Shown here: positions 1-8,994 of the stretch, piece by piece
Position numbering within the stretch: position 1 is the stretch's first letter
How the letters are laid out: each line of letters begins with the position of its first letter
Assembly (NCBI GenBank): GCA_041753575.1
Contig: JBGSUA010000102.1
Coordinates: 23,944 to 87,943 of the forward strand
Origin: CG2-30-51-40 sp041753575
GTDB taxonomy: Bacteria; Desulfobacterota; DSM-4660; Desulfatiglandales; Desulfatiglandaceae
Reading direction: 5' to 3'
Length of the DNA stretch: 64,000 nt
Position numbers and translations under genes: made by a program
The notes under the pieces: generated by a model
The model's database searches: none
What the model was told of the DNA's origin: nothing
Seen by the model: the letters and a program-made list of their open reading frames with translations, nothing else

Positions 1-7
1 TTCGCAT
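1..7 (-). CDS. Start of a gene running off the left edge (first two codons only)
   Basis: An ATG (positions 7-5, minus strand) lies just after the stop codon of the DMT transporter. It is preceded at 22-13 by a very strong Shine-Dalgarno sequence (AAGGAGGGGG), which overlaps the end of the transporter gene. This implies a downstream, translationally coupled gene in the same operon. Only two codons are in the window, so the product cannot be named. Confidence 0.5.
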
Positions 8-9
8 AT

Positions 10-876
10 CTACCCCCTCCTTGTGGGTTGCTGGTTCAATCGCCGCGCGCTGACTACGGAGGCGCCGGTGACCGCAGCCAGGATTATTGCCCCGCCTATT
101 ACGGCGCGGAGGCCCGGTGCCTCGCCCAGAGCAATAAATACCCAGATCGGGTTAAATACCGGCTCGATTACCGCAATCAGATTGGCGGAGATGGCTGAGA
201 CCCTCTTTATAGCCGCTGCGAAAAGGATGGCGGATAGCCCTATCTGGATAAAGCCGAGCACGGCTATCGCCGCCAAGGCTTTTGCTGTTACGGTCGGATA
301 AGGCAGTAACGCCGTCCATAGGATCCCTATAGCCGCCGTCAGCCAATGGGAAAGCAGGATGGATTCCAGGGGGGAGCCGTCCTTCTGCATCCGCATGAAG
401 ACGAAATAGAAGCTGAAGGTGATCCCGGAGCAGAGGGCTATTATGTTCCCCGACATCCGCCCCGCGCCAAGCTTATCAAAAAACATGAGTATGATGCCGG
501 CAGTCACCAGTAGGATTGCGAGCCAGTGTTCGAGACGGGCACGCTCCTTCAGCAGGACGGCGCCGATAAAGGCTGTTGTTACCGGGGCTATGTACTGAAG
601 GATGATGGCGTTGGCCGAAGTGGTGGTCTTATTGGCCGTAACGAACAATATCATGGTGGCCGTGTTGGCGAAGGCGGCGGCTAGCTGGGGGAAGGAGAAA
701 TTGATCCTGGGTCGCCGCAGGTAGAGAAGAATCACCAGCGATGCCAGGAGACTCCGGGAACCTGCTATGGTAAGGGGATTCCAATCTATTATCTTGATGA
801 AAAGACCTGCGATGCTCCACAGGAAGGCTGTGGCGGCCATAGCCATGATTCCTGCAATCGCGGTTCGGTTTGTCAT
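10..876 (-). CDS. DMT-superfamily (EamA) transporter
   Basis: The 288-residue protein is almost entirely hydrophobic, with about ten predicted membrane helices arranged as two repeats of five. This is the usual architecture and length of EamA-type drug/metabolite transporters. The second EamA repeat begins near residue 145 (NIIALCSGITFSFYFVFM), and a short basic tail (SARRLNQQPTRRG) ends the protein. Members export or exchange amino acids, purines and other small metabolites at the cytoplasmic membrane; substrate cannot be read from sequence. Its stop codon lies between the strong ribosome binding site and the start of the next minus-strand gene at the window edge, so it is probably co-transcribed with it. 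The family call is firm and the substrate unknown. Confidence 0.85.
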   Translation of the reverse strand: MTNRTAIAGIMAMAATAFLWSIAGLFIKIIDWNPLTIAGSRSLLASLVILLYLRRPRINFSFPQLAAAFANTATMILFVTANKTTTSANAIILQYIAPVTTAFIGAVLLKERARLEHWLAILLVTAGIILMFFDKLGAGRMSGNIIALCSGITFSFYFVFMRMQKDGSPLESILLSHWLTAAIGILWTALLPYPTVTAKALAAIAVLGFIQIGLSAILFAAAIKRVSAISANLIAVIEPVFNPIWVFIALGEAPGLRAVIGGAIILAAVTGASVVSARRLNQQPTRRG

Positions 877-1317
877 TTCACGGAACCCGAATCAGCTTCC
901 GTAGTCTGTTGGTATGATGGGCCTTGAAAATAGAGGATTTCTCCAAGACTCCGAAAGATTCGCTTGCTAGTCAGGATTTTGCGTGTCAATGGTTCGATTA
1001 TTATGGATGTATCTGGCATAATAGTCCTCTTGCGCCATATCAATGCGCTGAATAATGACGTGAAGGATAACTTGGAGACGGCATGCCTCCAACCAGTTCC
1101 TCTGAGCGAATTCCTTTTCCGCCCATCTGCTCCTGGCAGCTCGTCGGGCGGGCCAGCCGGATGAATTGAATGGGAATCGGTTTGCGTCTCCTTGCCCCTT
1201 ACCGCGTCTATGATCCTTTTATAACATGTTTGAAGAGAGTTCAAGAAAGCGTATATTTAGAGAATAATGCTGACTTAATGAGGGTTTGGGGAATGAGTAA
1301 TCGGAGTGACAGGACTT

Positions 1318-2766
1318 ATGGCTGGATATGACTATGACATAGGGATAATAGGGGGAGGGGCTGCCGGTCTTACCGCGGCATCGGGAGCGGCTCAGTTGGG
1401 AGCAAGGACCCTCCTTGTGGAAAAGGAAAAGGATCTTGGGGGCGATTGTCTCCACTTCGGATGTGTGCCCAGCAAAACCCTTATAAAGACCGCATCCATC
1501 TATCATGCCATGAGGAAAGCGACCGCATACGGGCTGCCATCCGTGGAACTTCCCCCGGTAAACTTCTCCAAGGTCAGAGAGAGGATCATGTCGGTAATCG
1601 CAGCCATTCAGAAGCATGATTCTGAAGAGAGATTTTGCGGCCTCGGGGCAAAGGTGGAATTCGGCATGCCTTCCTTCAGCGATGACCACAGCATAAAACT
1701 GAACGGAAGGTCCGTTTCTGCAAAAAACTGGGTGATCGCAACAGGTTCCTCTCCTTCCGTCCCTCCGGTGGAGGGCCTCAAGAATACCCCTTTCATCACA
1801 AACAAGGAGATCTTTTATCTGGATCGGCTGCCGAAATCCATGATTGTTCTGGGCGCGGGTCCGATTGCGATAGAAATGGCGCAGGCCTTCTGCCGCCTGG
1901 GGACAAGGGTGACGGTGATCCAGAGAAGCGGTCAGATCCTGACCAAGGAAGACAGGGATATGGCCGATGCGGCCATGAAGGTCATTGCCGACGAAGGAGT
2001 GATTTTCCGCCTTAACACCTCTGTCCTGGTGGTAAAGAATATGGGTCATACAAAGGAAGTGAGCCTCAAGAACAAAGAAGGTGAGACGGAAACCTTGCAG
2101 GCGGAAAGTATTCTTGTCGCCATGGGCCGTGAACCCAACTTGCGGGGATTGAATCTTGAAGCGATAGGCATTGATTTCGACGCCAAGGGCGTCAAGGTGG
2201 ATGAGCGGATGCGTACCACACAGAAACACATCTACGCGGCGGGAGATGTGACCGGCAGGTTTCAGTTCACCCATGCGGCAGGCTACGAAGGCGGCATTGT
2301 CGTAACCAACGCCATTTTTCATCTTCCCAGAAAGGCCGATTATACGTTTATGCCGTGGTGCACTTACACTGAACCCGAGCTTGCGAGTATCGGGATGAAT
2401 GAAATGAGCGCCAAAGAGGCAGAGATCGAATACTCGATAATCAGCGAGGCCTTCGCGGACAACGATAGAAGCCTTGCTGAAGGGGCCGGGGTAGGCACCA
2501 TAAAGATGCTCCTTGATGCCAGGGAGCGGCGGCCTATAGGTGTTCAGATTTTGGGCCTCCATGCCGGAGAGCTGTTGAGCGAATGGGTGGCGGTCTTGAA
2601 CGGAAAGGTAAAGCTTGCGACCCTTGCCTCTGCCGTTCATCCCTATCCTACCCTCGGGGAGATCAACAAGAAGGTTGCTGGGGCCTATCTTTATCCAAAG
2701 ATTTTTTCAGAGAGGGTGAGAAAAGGGCTGAAGTTCTTTTTTAATCTGAAGGGAAGGGCCTGCTGA
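1318..2766 (+). CDS. FAD-dependent pyridine nucleotide-disulfide oxidoreductase (mercuric reductase / dihydrolipoamide dehydrogenase-like)
   Basis: This 482-residue flavoprotein starts with the FAD dinucleotide-binding motif (IGIIGGGAAGLTAA). The redox-active disulfide motif of the dihydrolipoamide dehydrogenase/MerA group follows (GGDCLHFGCVPSKTL, near residues 40-55). The NAD(P)H-binding fold is near residue 175 (VLGAGPIAIEMA), the second FAD motif near 305 (IYAAGDVTG), and the C-terminal dimerisation domain carries the conserved HPYPTLGE with its active-site histidine. It lacks the N-terminal heavy-metal domain of true MerA and is not beside 2-oxoacid dehydrogenase genes, so the electron acceptor is unknown. 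An in-frame GTG 12 bases upstream is possible, but a GGAG 11 bases before this ATG favours the start given. Membrane and sugar-phosphate genes follow on the same strand. Confidence 0.85.
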   Translation: MAGYDYDIGIIGGGAAGLTAASGAAQLGARTLLVEKEKDLGGDCLHFGCVPSKTLIKTASIYHAMRKATAYGLPSVELPPVNFSKVRERIMSVIAAIQKHDSEERFCGLGAKVEFGMPSFSDDHSIKLNGRSVSAKNWVIATGSSPSVPPVEGLKNTPFITNKEIFYLDRLPKSMIVLGAGPIAIEMAQAFCRLGTRVTVIQRSGQILTKEDRDMADAAMKVIADEGVIFRLNTSVLVVKNMGHTKEVSLKNKEGETETLQAESILVAMGREPNLRGLNLEAIGIDFDAKGVKVDERMRTTQKHIYAAGDVTGRFQFTHAAGYEGGIVVTNAIFHLPRKADYTFMPWCTYTEPELASIGMNEMSAKEAEIEYSIISEAFADNDRSLAEGAGVGTIKMLLDARERRPIGVQILGLHAGELLSEWVAVLNGKVKLATLASAVHPYPTLGEINKKVAGAYLYPKIFSERVRKGLKFFFNLKGRAC

Positions 2767-2925
2767 AAGCAGTTATGGGAACTCGCAAGTGAAGAAGTTT
2801 CCTGCTAAGGATATTGCCACATTGTTGGTGCTGCGGTTGAAGATGCGGCAAGAGAGCCTGTTTATGGACGCCCCGGATTGGGAGTTGAGCTGCGCCCCGG
2901 AGAAAATAGGAAAAGGAGAGTTCTT

Positions 2926-3837
2926 ATGAGAATCGCGATGATAGGCCTCGGGAAAATGGGGATGAATATGGTTAGAAGGCTTCTGCAGGGAGGCCATGAG
3001 GTGGTGGCTTACAACAGAACAGCACAGAAGACAGGTGAGATTGCCAAGGAGGGAGCCCAGCCCGCATATACGCTTTCGGAGGCAAGAGACATGCTTTCGT
3101 CCCCGAGGGTGATATGGCTCATGCTACCCGCCGGCTCCGCCGTTGACGAACATCTTCTTCAGCTCAAGGATATCCTTTCCCCTGGAGATATTGTGATAGA
3201 CGGGGGGAACAGCTACTATAAGGACGCTGTAAGACGCGCGGAATTCCTCGCGGAAAAGGAAATCAGATTTATGGACGCGGGTGTGAGTGGAGGCATCTGG
3301 GGCCTGAAGTCCGGATATTGCCTTATGATAGGAGGTACTGAAGAGACATTTCACCTCCTTGATCCCATATTTAAGTCCCTTGCCCCGAAAGACGGATATC
3401 TCCACTGCGGGCCTGTGGGCGCGGGTCACTTTGTCAAGATGGTGCATAACGGCATCGAATACGGGATGATGCAGGCATACGGGGAAGGTTTTCAGTTACT
3501 GGAGGCCTCTCCCTATGCCCAATCCCTTGATTACGAAAAGGTGGCACATCTTTGGAACCAGGGAAGCGTCATAAGATCATGGCTTCTTGAGCTTGCGGAG
3601 ACGGCCTTTTCCGAGGACGCGAAACTAAGCGGGATCAGCGGCTATGTTGAAGACTCGGGAGAAGGACGATGGACGGTGAATCAGGCAATAGAAACAGGGG
3701 TCTCCGCTCCTGTAATGGCACTGTCCTTAATGAGCCGTTTCCGTTCCCGGGATGCCGATTCCTTTTCAGACAGGCTGGTGGCGGCCCTGAGAAGGGAATT
3801 TGGAGGACACAAGGTGGTTGTTCCTAAAAAGAAGTGA
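2926..3837 (+). CDS. gnd: 6-phosphogluconate dehydrogenase, decarboxylating, short (GndA/YqeC-type)
   Basis: The 303-residue protein has an N-terminal Rossmann motif (MIGLGKMGMNMVRRL), the Asn of the cofactor region (YNRT), and the family's substrate-binding segments (DGGNSYYKD, DAGVSGGIWGL, and GHFVKMVHNGIEYGMMQ with the catalytic Lys and His-Asn). It oxidatively decarboxylates 6-phosphogluconate to ribulose 5-phosphate in the cytosol. At about 300 residues it belongs to the short group, often NAD-linked, rather than the ~470-residue E. coli enzyme. The start is set by AGGAG seven bases upstream of ATG 2926; an earlier in-frame start at 2878 has no such site. Glucokinase lies two genes downstream. 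Just past the stop, another frame continues with protein-like codons (see findings). Confidence 0.9.
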   Translation: MRIAMIGLGKMGMNMVRRLLQGGHEVVAYNRTAQKTGEIAKEGAQPAYTLSEARDMLSSPRVIWLMLPAGSAVDEHLLQLKDILSPGDIVIDGGNSYYKDAVRRAEFLAEKEIRFMDAGVSGGIWGLKSGYCLMIGGTEETFHLLDPIFKSLAPKDGYLHCGPVGAGHFVKMVHNGIEYGMMQAYGEGFQLLEASPYAQSLDYEKVAHLWNQGSVIRSWLLELAETAFSEDAKLSGISGYVEDSGEGRWTVNQAIETGVSAPVMALSLMSRFRSRDADSFSDRLVAALRREFGGHKVVVPKKK

Positions 3838-4118
3838 CAGAAAGCAAGCGCCGGAGCTGGCCAGGAAGTTTTTCGACTATTATAATGCGATATTCGCGGA
3901 AGGCGCCTCCCTCGCGCACGGAGTGCAGATGCGCAATGTCGCTCAGAAGCTCTCTATGCAATAAGGAAACCGTTGGGCATGAACGACGATTATGCCTTGC
4001 AAGGGCAGGGCTCCGGGGAAAGGCTTCTTGAGCCGTTCCCATTTGCTCTCTCAAAGCATGTTCTGAGCCTGAGGTTGGGCTATCGGCGCTTGAGTTCAGG
4101 CGAAGAAAAGGAATAAGA

Positions 4119-4844
4119 GTGGCGACGAATGAGAAAGAAACCCATGGGAGCAGCAAAGGGAAGACCGTTTTTAAGGCGGTCCTCTTTTTTTGCTTTATCC
4201 TTGCTGCGGTTTACGTGGTTAGATTCACTCCGGTAAAGGGCTATCTTACCTCCGAATACCTCGGGCGGCTTCTGGAGGGCGCAGGTATATGGGCGCCCGT
4301 CGCCTATATATTTATTTATGCGGCTGGCGTATGTGTCTTTCTCCCGGGCACGGTGCTTACGGCCTTTGGGGCGGCCATCTTCGGCCCTTACTGGGGTTTT
4401 CTATATGTGTGGATAGGTGCTATGATAGGGTCAAGTGCCGCCTTTGTCATAGGCCGCACCTTAGGCAGGGGGTTTGCTGCATCTCTTATAGGGGATCGCC
4501 TCAGGAGATATGATGAGGCAATTGAGAAGAACGGTTTTGCTGCGGTGCTCTACCTTCGCCTTGTTTATTTTCCTTTCACCCCGATGAATTTCGGTATGGG
4601 ACTTACCAGGGTGAGATTTATGGACTATTTTCTAGGGACAGGCCTGGGCATTATAGTAGGGACCTTCATATTCACCTTCTTCATAGGAACCGCGAAAGAG
4701 GTGTGGGTATCGGGAAACTGGTTTGAGCTTATATCCTTCAAGGTATTTTTCTCTATCGGCCTGTTCATCTTCTCCTTTTTCATTCCCAGGATAATAAAAG
4801 GGATCAGAGGAAAAGTCGCCAAGGGCAATGCGATTGGATCGTGA
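4119..4844 (+). CDS. TVP38/TMEM64 family (VTT/SNARE-associated) membrane protein
   Basis: The 241-residue integral membrane protein has a short charged N-terminus, a first helix around residues 17-34, and the VTT-domain core. The core includes the family-typical PGTVLTAFGAAIFGPYWG segment with its GAxxFG-like turn, the GRTLGRG arginine motif, and FTPMNFGMGLT near the middle. Two C-terminal helices end in a basic tail. The family is related to DedA proteins and is implicated in membrane lipid handling; a precise role is not known. The start is a GTG with AAAAGGAA six bases ahead; no better ATG exists. It lies between 6-phosphogluconate dehydrogenase and glucokinase on the same strand. A pairing with mercuric-reductase-like flavoproteins, such as the gene at 1318, is common in my recollection of other genomes. 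Confidence 0.85.
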   Translation: MATNEKETHGSSKGKTVFKAVLFFCFILAAVYVVRFTPVKGYLTSEYLGRLLEGAGIWAPVAYIFIYAAGVCVFLPGTVLTAFGAAIFGPYWGFLYVWIGAMIGSSAAFVIGRTLGRGFAASLIGDRLRRYDEAIEKNGFAAVLYLRLVYFPFTPMNFGMGLTRVRFMDYFLGTGLGIIVGTFIFTFFIGTAKEVWVSGNWFELISFKVFFSIGLFIFSFFIPRIIKGIRGKVAKGNAIGS

Positions 4845-4880
4845 TTCGGACTCAATGAAATCGAAAAGGACTGATACCCA

Positions 4881-5936
4881 TTGAAAGGCACAGCTACCGG
4901 AAAAAGCTCTGCAATACTCGCAGGCGATATCGGGGGAACAAAAACGAACCTGGCGCTCTTTGACGCCGAATCCTGGCCCGGACCCGCCATAGCGGAGGAG
5001 ACCTTTCCTAGCAGTGATTATCCCAACCTCGAGACACTTGTGAAGGAGTTTTTGGCTGGGATCGAGTATCATGTTGACAGCGCTGGTTTCGGTGTGGCCG
5101 GCCCGGTCGTAAACGGCACGGCAAAGATCACTAATCTTCCCTGGGCCATGGATGAGGTGGGGCTTGCCAAAGCCCTGGACCTCAAATCGGTGCGTCTCAT
5201 AAACGATGTTCTTGCCCTTGCCCATGCCCTGCCGCTTTTATCCGAAAAGGATCTCCATCCGATAAGAAAAGGCAGAGCCGTCAAGGGCGGAGCCCTGGCA
5301 GTCATCGCTCCCGGCACCGGGTTGGGTGAGGCCTTTCTTGCCTGGGACGGGAGAGAATATCAGGCCTATGCATCGGAGGGAGGGCACGCTGATTTCGCTC
5401 CTGCCGATTCCATGCAAACTTCCTTGCTCGAGTATCTCCGGAAAAAATACGGGCACGTAAGCTATGAGAGAGTCTGTTCCGGCAGCGGTCTTGTGAATAT
5501 ATACGATTTCCTGAAAGAAAGCGGCTATGGGCATGAGCCTGAATGGTTGACCGAGAAGCTTGCGCTCTCAAAAGATCGAACCCCTGTCATCGTAAAGGCG
5601 GCCATGGATGAGACAATGCCATGCCCGCTTTGTCAGGAAACACTTAAGATCTTTGCAGGCGTGCTGGGCGCTGAGGCGGGTAATATGGCCCTGAAGATAG
5701 TTGCCTCAGGAGGCGTTTACCTCGGTGGAGGAATTCCGCCCCGTATCATCCCCGCCCTCGAGGGCGGCCATTTTCTCAAAGCCTTTGGGAGCAAAGGCAG
5801 AATGTCGAGTTTGCTTGAGAAGATTCCTATGAACGTCATCCTTAACCCCAAATCCGCTCTTCTGGGCGCGGCCGGACACGCCATAGGCCAATACCTCAGA
5901 ACAAAAGCAAGTGAGGATGGATTCACTCACAAATAG
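4881..5936 (+). CDS. glk: Glucokinase
   Basis: This 351-residue protein fits the bacterial Glk family. The phosphate-1 motif is AGDIGGTKTNLALF (residues 14-27), and the probable catalytic base is Asp109 in LINDVLALAHAL. The phosphate-2 motif is IAPGTGLGEAFL, the glucose-binding segment EGGHADFAP, and the adenosine motif GGVYLGGGIPPRI near the C-terminus. It phosphorylates glucose with ATP in the cytosol. There are no zinc-binding CxCGxxGC residues, so it is Glk rather than an ROK kinase. The start appears to be TTG with AAAAGGA about ten bases upstream. It closes the short run of carbohydrate genes before a promoter-like region at 5963. Confidence 0.92.
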   Translation: MKGTATGKSSAILAGDIGGTKTNLALFDAESWPGPAIAEETFPSSDYPNLETLVKEFLAGIEYHVDSAGFGVAGPVVNGTAKITNLPWAMDEVGLAKALDLKSVRLINDVLALAHALPLLSEKDLHPIRKGRAVKGGALAVIAPGTGLGEAFLAWDGREYQAYASEGGHADFAPADSMQTSLLEYLRKKYGHVSYERVCSGSGLVNIYDFLKESGYGHEPEWLTEKLALSKDRTPVIVKAAMDETMPCPLCQETLKIFAGVLGAEAGNMALKIVASGGVYLGGGIPPRIIPALEGGHFLKAFGSKGRMSSLLEKIPMNVILNPKSALLGAAGHAIGQYLRTKASEDGFTHK

Positions 5937-5962
5937 CCGGAGCCTGGGCCAAAAAAATTTTC

Positions 5963-5991
5963 TTGACATTAATTCAATGCTAGAATAGCAA
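5963..5991 (+). promoter_or_regulatory. Candidate sigma-70 promoter for the SDR/ThDP enzyme genes
   Basis: A perfect -35 hexamer TTGACA (5963-5968) lies in an A/T-rich stretch between glucokinase and the SDR gene. A 17-base spacer leads to TAGCAA (5986-5991), a weak -10. A better-looking TAGAAT at 5981 is only 12 bases away, too close to be used with this -35. The SDR start is about 60 bases downstream. Confidence 0.4.
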
Positions 5992-6054
5992 TCCTTTTTA
6001 GAATGGTGCTCAAATACTGAATAGCTCAAATCATCTTCTGCCTTCGGAGTCATC

Positions 6055-6897
6055 ATGTATAAGGATCTCAAAGAAAAGACAGCGGTAATAACCGGTTCCG
6101 GAAAAAGGACAGGCATAGGATTCGCCATTGCCCAAACCTTGGCCGCAGACGGTTGCAACATAGTTATTGCCGATCTTGGAGGACGGCCTGGGGTGGAAGA
6201 AGGGCAGGTCAGGGTCGCGGGCTCGGAGGAGATGGACTCTATTGCCTCCGAACTCCAGGAGACCTGCGGCGTAAAAGCGATGGCCGTCAGCCTTGACGTC
6301 ACGGACGGTCAGTCTGTTCTCGCCATGTCGGAGGCCGTCAGGGAAGGATTCGGCTCCGTGGACATACTCTGCAACAACGCGGGAGCATCCTTAGGGGTGC
6401 CGAACGGCGTCGAATATTACGACGAGGCGGCCTGGATGAAAACCATAGATGTGAACCTCCACGGTGTTTTCAGGGTTTCCCGGGCGATACTCCCTCTTAT
6501 GAAGACCGGCAGGCCGGCCAGTATCATCAATACAGCATCCAGGGCGGGTAAGGTGCCCCCTTTGTTCAACGGGGCTTACGCAGTGGCAAAGGCCGGTGTC
6601 ATAATGCTCACCAAGGTCATGGCCAGAGAGCTTGCCGGTTCAGGCATCCGAGTTAACGCTATCTGTCCGGGGCAGATCATGACCGACATAGAAAAGTGGC
6701 GCTTCGAGCTTGAGGCCAAATGGTTCAGCCAGACCTTTCAGGACCGTGTGGATGAGATGTGCAGGACTATCCCCCTTGGAAGGATCGGAGAGACCAGCGA
6801 GGTGGCGGCCCTGGTTGCATTCCTTGCTTCGGATGCGTCCTCATACATAACCGGGCAGGCCTTAAATGTCTGCGGCGGTCAGCTCATGGAGCTTTAA
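6055..6897 (+). CDS. Short-chain dehydrogenase/reductase (classical SDR)
   Basis: A 280-residue classical SDR. The glycine-rich cofactor motif is TGSGKRTGIGFAIA, slightly longer than usual. The NNAG motif follows near residue 115, then the Ser-Tyr-Lys catalytic set (IINTASRAGKV and GAYAVAKAG), and the C-terminal SSYITGQALNVCGG typical of 3-oxoacyl-ACP reductase/secondary alcohol dehydrogenase relatives. It should interconvert a secondary alcohol or aldehyde with its carbonyl form using NAD(P)H. The substrate is unknown. It is followed after about 85 bases by a ThDP-dependent enzyme, and the region downstream includes an Xsc-like gene, so an aldehyde- or sulfonate-related substrate is possible but unproven. 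Confidence 0.85.
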   Translation: MYKDLKEKTAVITGSGKRTGIGFAIAQTLAADGCNIVIADLGGRPGVEEGQVRVAGSEEMDSIASELQETCGVKAMAVSLDVTDGQSVLAMSEAVREGFGSVDILCNNAGASLGVPNGVEYYDEAAWMKTIDVNLHGVFRVSRAILPLMKTGRPASIINTASRAGKVPPLFNGAYAVAKAGVIMLTKVMARELAGSGIRVNAICPGQIMTDIEKWRFELEAKWFSQTFQDRVDEMCRTIPLGRIGETSEVAALVAFLASDASSYITGQALNVCGGQLMEL

Positions 6898-6981
6898 CCC
6901 TTTTCAGGCCGGGAAGGTTCGACCGTCAAAGGCCTCGAGTCAACCAGTTATCAATACATATATCATCTTTGGAGGATCATC

Positions 6982-8676
6982 ATGGGTCAGATCACCGGCG
7001 GCCAGCTTGCGGCTGAGGCACTTGAGAAAAAGGGTGTATCCCATATCTTCACCCTGAGCGGCGGTCACATAACGCCTATCTATCAATATCTTGTAAACAC
7101 TTCCATTACCATGTTCGACACCCGGCATGAGCAGTCCGCCCTTTTCATGGCCGAGGCCTGGGGCAAGCTCACAAGAAAACCGGGAGTGGCCATGGTCACG
7201 GCCGGACCCGGGTTTACCAATTCTCTCACAGGGGTCGCGAGTGCCTCCTTTTCCAATACACCCCTTGTTCTCGTGGCAGGGAGTGTGGGTCTTGGCGCCC
7301 GGGAGAAACTCGACCTCCAGGATATGCGTCAGGCGGCCACCATCGAGCCCATGGTCAAGAAGGCATTTGTATGCCTCAAGACAGAACGTATTCCCGAGTA
7401 TGTGGATATGGCCTTTCGCACGGCCCTATCCGGCCGACCGGGGCCTGTGTATCTGGAATTGCCTGTGGATATCCTTAATGCCTCGGTGGAGAGTGATTCT
7501 GTTAAATCTTACGGCACGGACATCATGAACCAGCCCATGGACCCTGACGGCGCAGCCCGCCTTATTAACATGCTGGAAGGGTGTGAGAAACCCATATTCA
7601 TAGCGGGTTCCGGGGCATGGTACGCAGACGCAGGACCTGAACTCACGGCCCTGGTAGAAAAAGCCGGGATACCCATCTTTACATCTCTTTCTGGCCGAGG
7701 CGTTGTGCCGGATACACACCCCTTTTGCTTTGAATCATCGCTGGCAATCCGGCCGGGAGCGACCCTATCCGCTCTGGCGGACACAGACCTGGCAATATTC
7801 CTGGGCACCAGGATGAGCCTTTTTTACATGTTCGGGGATGTGATCAATCCCTCAGCGAAACTGATCCATGTGGACATCCAGGCAGATGAAATCGGCAGAA
7901 ACCGCTCGGTGGATCTTGGGATTGTCAGCGATATCAAGGCACTGGTCCGGGAGTGCACCTCTGTTCTGGAGAGACGGGGAAAGAGCGCCACTTTAAGAGA
8001 GAAATTCAGCCCCTGGATCGCCTATCTGAAACAGATGGAATCCCAGGGCAAGGGGTTTGCCGACCTGAGCTGGAAGAGCAACGACACCCCTATCCACCCC
8101 ATGCGCCTCATGCGGGAGATAGATGATTTCATGAACGGTGAGGATGACATCGTGGTGGCAGACGGCGGCGACACCACCACATGGATGGGAATGACCAGAA
8201 CCATCCGAAAGGCCGGCCATTATCTGGATTATGGTCTTTACGGATCTCTGGGCGTTGGGCTCCCCTACGCAAACGCCGCAAAGCTTTTGTACCCTGCGAA
8301 ACGGGTGCTGCTTGTGACGGGCGACGGCTCCGTGGGGTTCAACTTCATGGAGTTCGAGACGGCGCTTCGAAAAGGCCTGCACATAGTGGTCGTGATCGCC
8401 AACGACTTGGGCTGGGGAATGATCCGGCACAGCCAGGAGATCCGGATGGGAAAGGCCATTGAGACAGGTACTTGGATAGGGAAGGTTTCTTATGAGAAGA
8501 TGGTCGAAGGACTTGGTGGGAAAGGGTTCTATGTGGAAAAATCCGAGGACATAAGACCGGCGCTGGAAAAGGCGTTCACCTTTTCCGTGCCGGTGTGTAT
8601 CAACGTCATGACCGATCCTACGACGGTAAGCCCCGGCAGTATGGCCTTGGCCGGCATCGGGGGCTACAAGGGATAG
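6982..8676 (+). CDS. ThDP-dependent enzyme of the acetolactate synthase / 2-hydroxyacyl-CoA lyase family
   Basis: The 564-residue protein has the three-domain layout of the POX/ALS family. An N-terminal Pyr domain carries the activating glutamate (Glu50 in DTRHEQSAL), followed by a middle domain and a C-terminal PP domain with the ThDP/Mg motif GDGSVGFNF (from about residue 447) and the downstream Asn of VIANDLGWGM. Such enzymes cleave or join bonds next to a carbonyl: acetolactate synthase, oxalyl-CoA or 2-hydroxyacyl-CoA cleavage, diketone hydrolysis. Nothing in the sequence fixes the substrate, and there is no regulatory subunit nearby, which argues against acetolactate synthase. TTGGAGG sits about six bases before the ATG. 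It is probably in one transcript with the SDR upstream. Confidence 0.8.
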   Translation: MGQITGGQLAAEALEKKGVSHIFTLSGGHITPIYQYLVNTSITMFDTRHEQSALFMAEAWGKLTRKPGVAMVTAGPGFTNSLTGVASASFSNTPLVLVAGSVGLGAREKLDLQDMRQAATIEPMVKKAFVCLKTERIPEYVDMAFRTALSGRPGPVYLELPVDILNASVESDSVKSYGTDIMNQPMDPDGAARLINMLEGCEKPIFIAGSGAWYADAGPELTALVEKAGIPIFTSLSGRGVVPDTHPFCFESSLAIRPGATLSALADTDLAIFLGTRMSLFYMFGDVINPSAKLIHVDIQADEIGRNRSVDLGIVSDIKALVRECTSVLERRGKSATLREKFSPWIAYLKQMESQGKGFADLSWKSNDTPIHPMRLMREIDDFMNGEDDIVVADGGDTTTWMGMTRTIRKAGHYLDYGLYGSLGVGLPYANAAKLLYPAKRVLLVTGDGSVGFNFMEFETALRKGLHIVVVIANDLGWGMIRHSQEIRMGKAIETGTWIGKVSYEKMVEGLGGKGFYVEKSEDIRPALEKAFTFSVPVCINVMTDPTTVSPGSMALAGIGGYKG

Positions 8677-8994
8677 GGGGCCGGTGAGTGATCCGGGCCT
8701 TGAAAATTCCAGACATGACAGGGCTCGGGTGCAGTGAAAAAGAAATCGTAGATCCCATCGCGCGTCAAAAAAGAGGTTTGGAAACTGGGAGGAACCACGG
8801 TTTTAACGTGAAAATTCACCGTCAGTTTCCTCCTATTCAAGGTCGGGATCGTATTCGAGAAGGGCAGCATAGGCCTATTATCAAAATCCGATAGTGATTC
8901 TGATGAATTTTCACAACTGGAGGCGGCGTTACGCTATCGGCCATAAGTGTTCGGGATGTGAGTAATACTGCGGCTCAGCTAATGGAGACAGAAT
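8677..8994. other. Intergenic stretch, no gene seen
   Basis: About 320 bases between the ThDP enzyme and the BASS transporter. Open frames here are short and lack protein-like composition. No clear hairpin or promoter stands out, though it probably carries the control region of the transporter gene. Confidence 0.4.

Noticed and set aside
873..1244. 123-codon minus-strand frame whose stop overlaps the transporter start (ATGA)
   Set aside because: Composition is not protein-like, there is no ribosome binding site, and the four-base overlap is probably chance. The region is treated as the transporter's control region.
1219..2640. 473-codon open frame antisense to the flavin oxidoreductase
   Set aside because: It mirrors the real gene's codon bias, is rich in His/Arg/Cys, and has no family features.
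5981..5986. TAGAAT as the -10 for TTGACA at 5963
   Set aside because: The spacing is 12 bases, too short for sigma-70; TAGCAA at 17 bases was listed instead.
8688..8894. 68-codon plus-strand frame in the gap before the BASS transporter
   Set aside because: No ribosome binding site, no family resemblance, composition like non-coding sequence.
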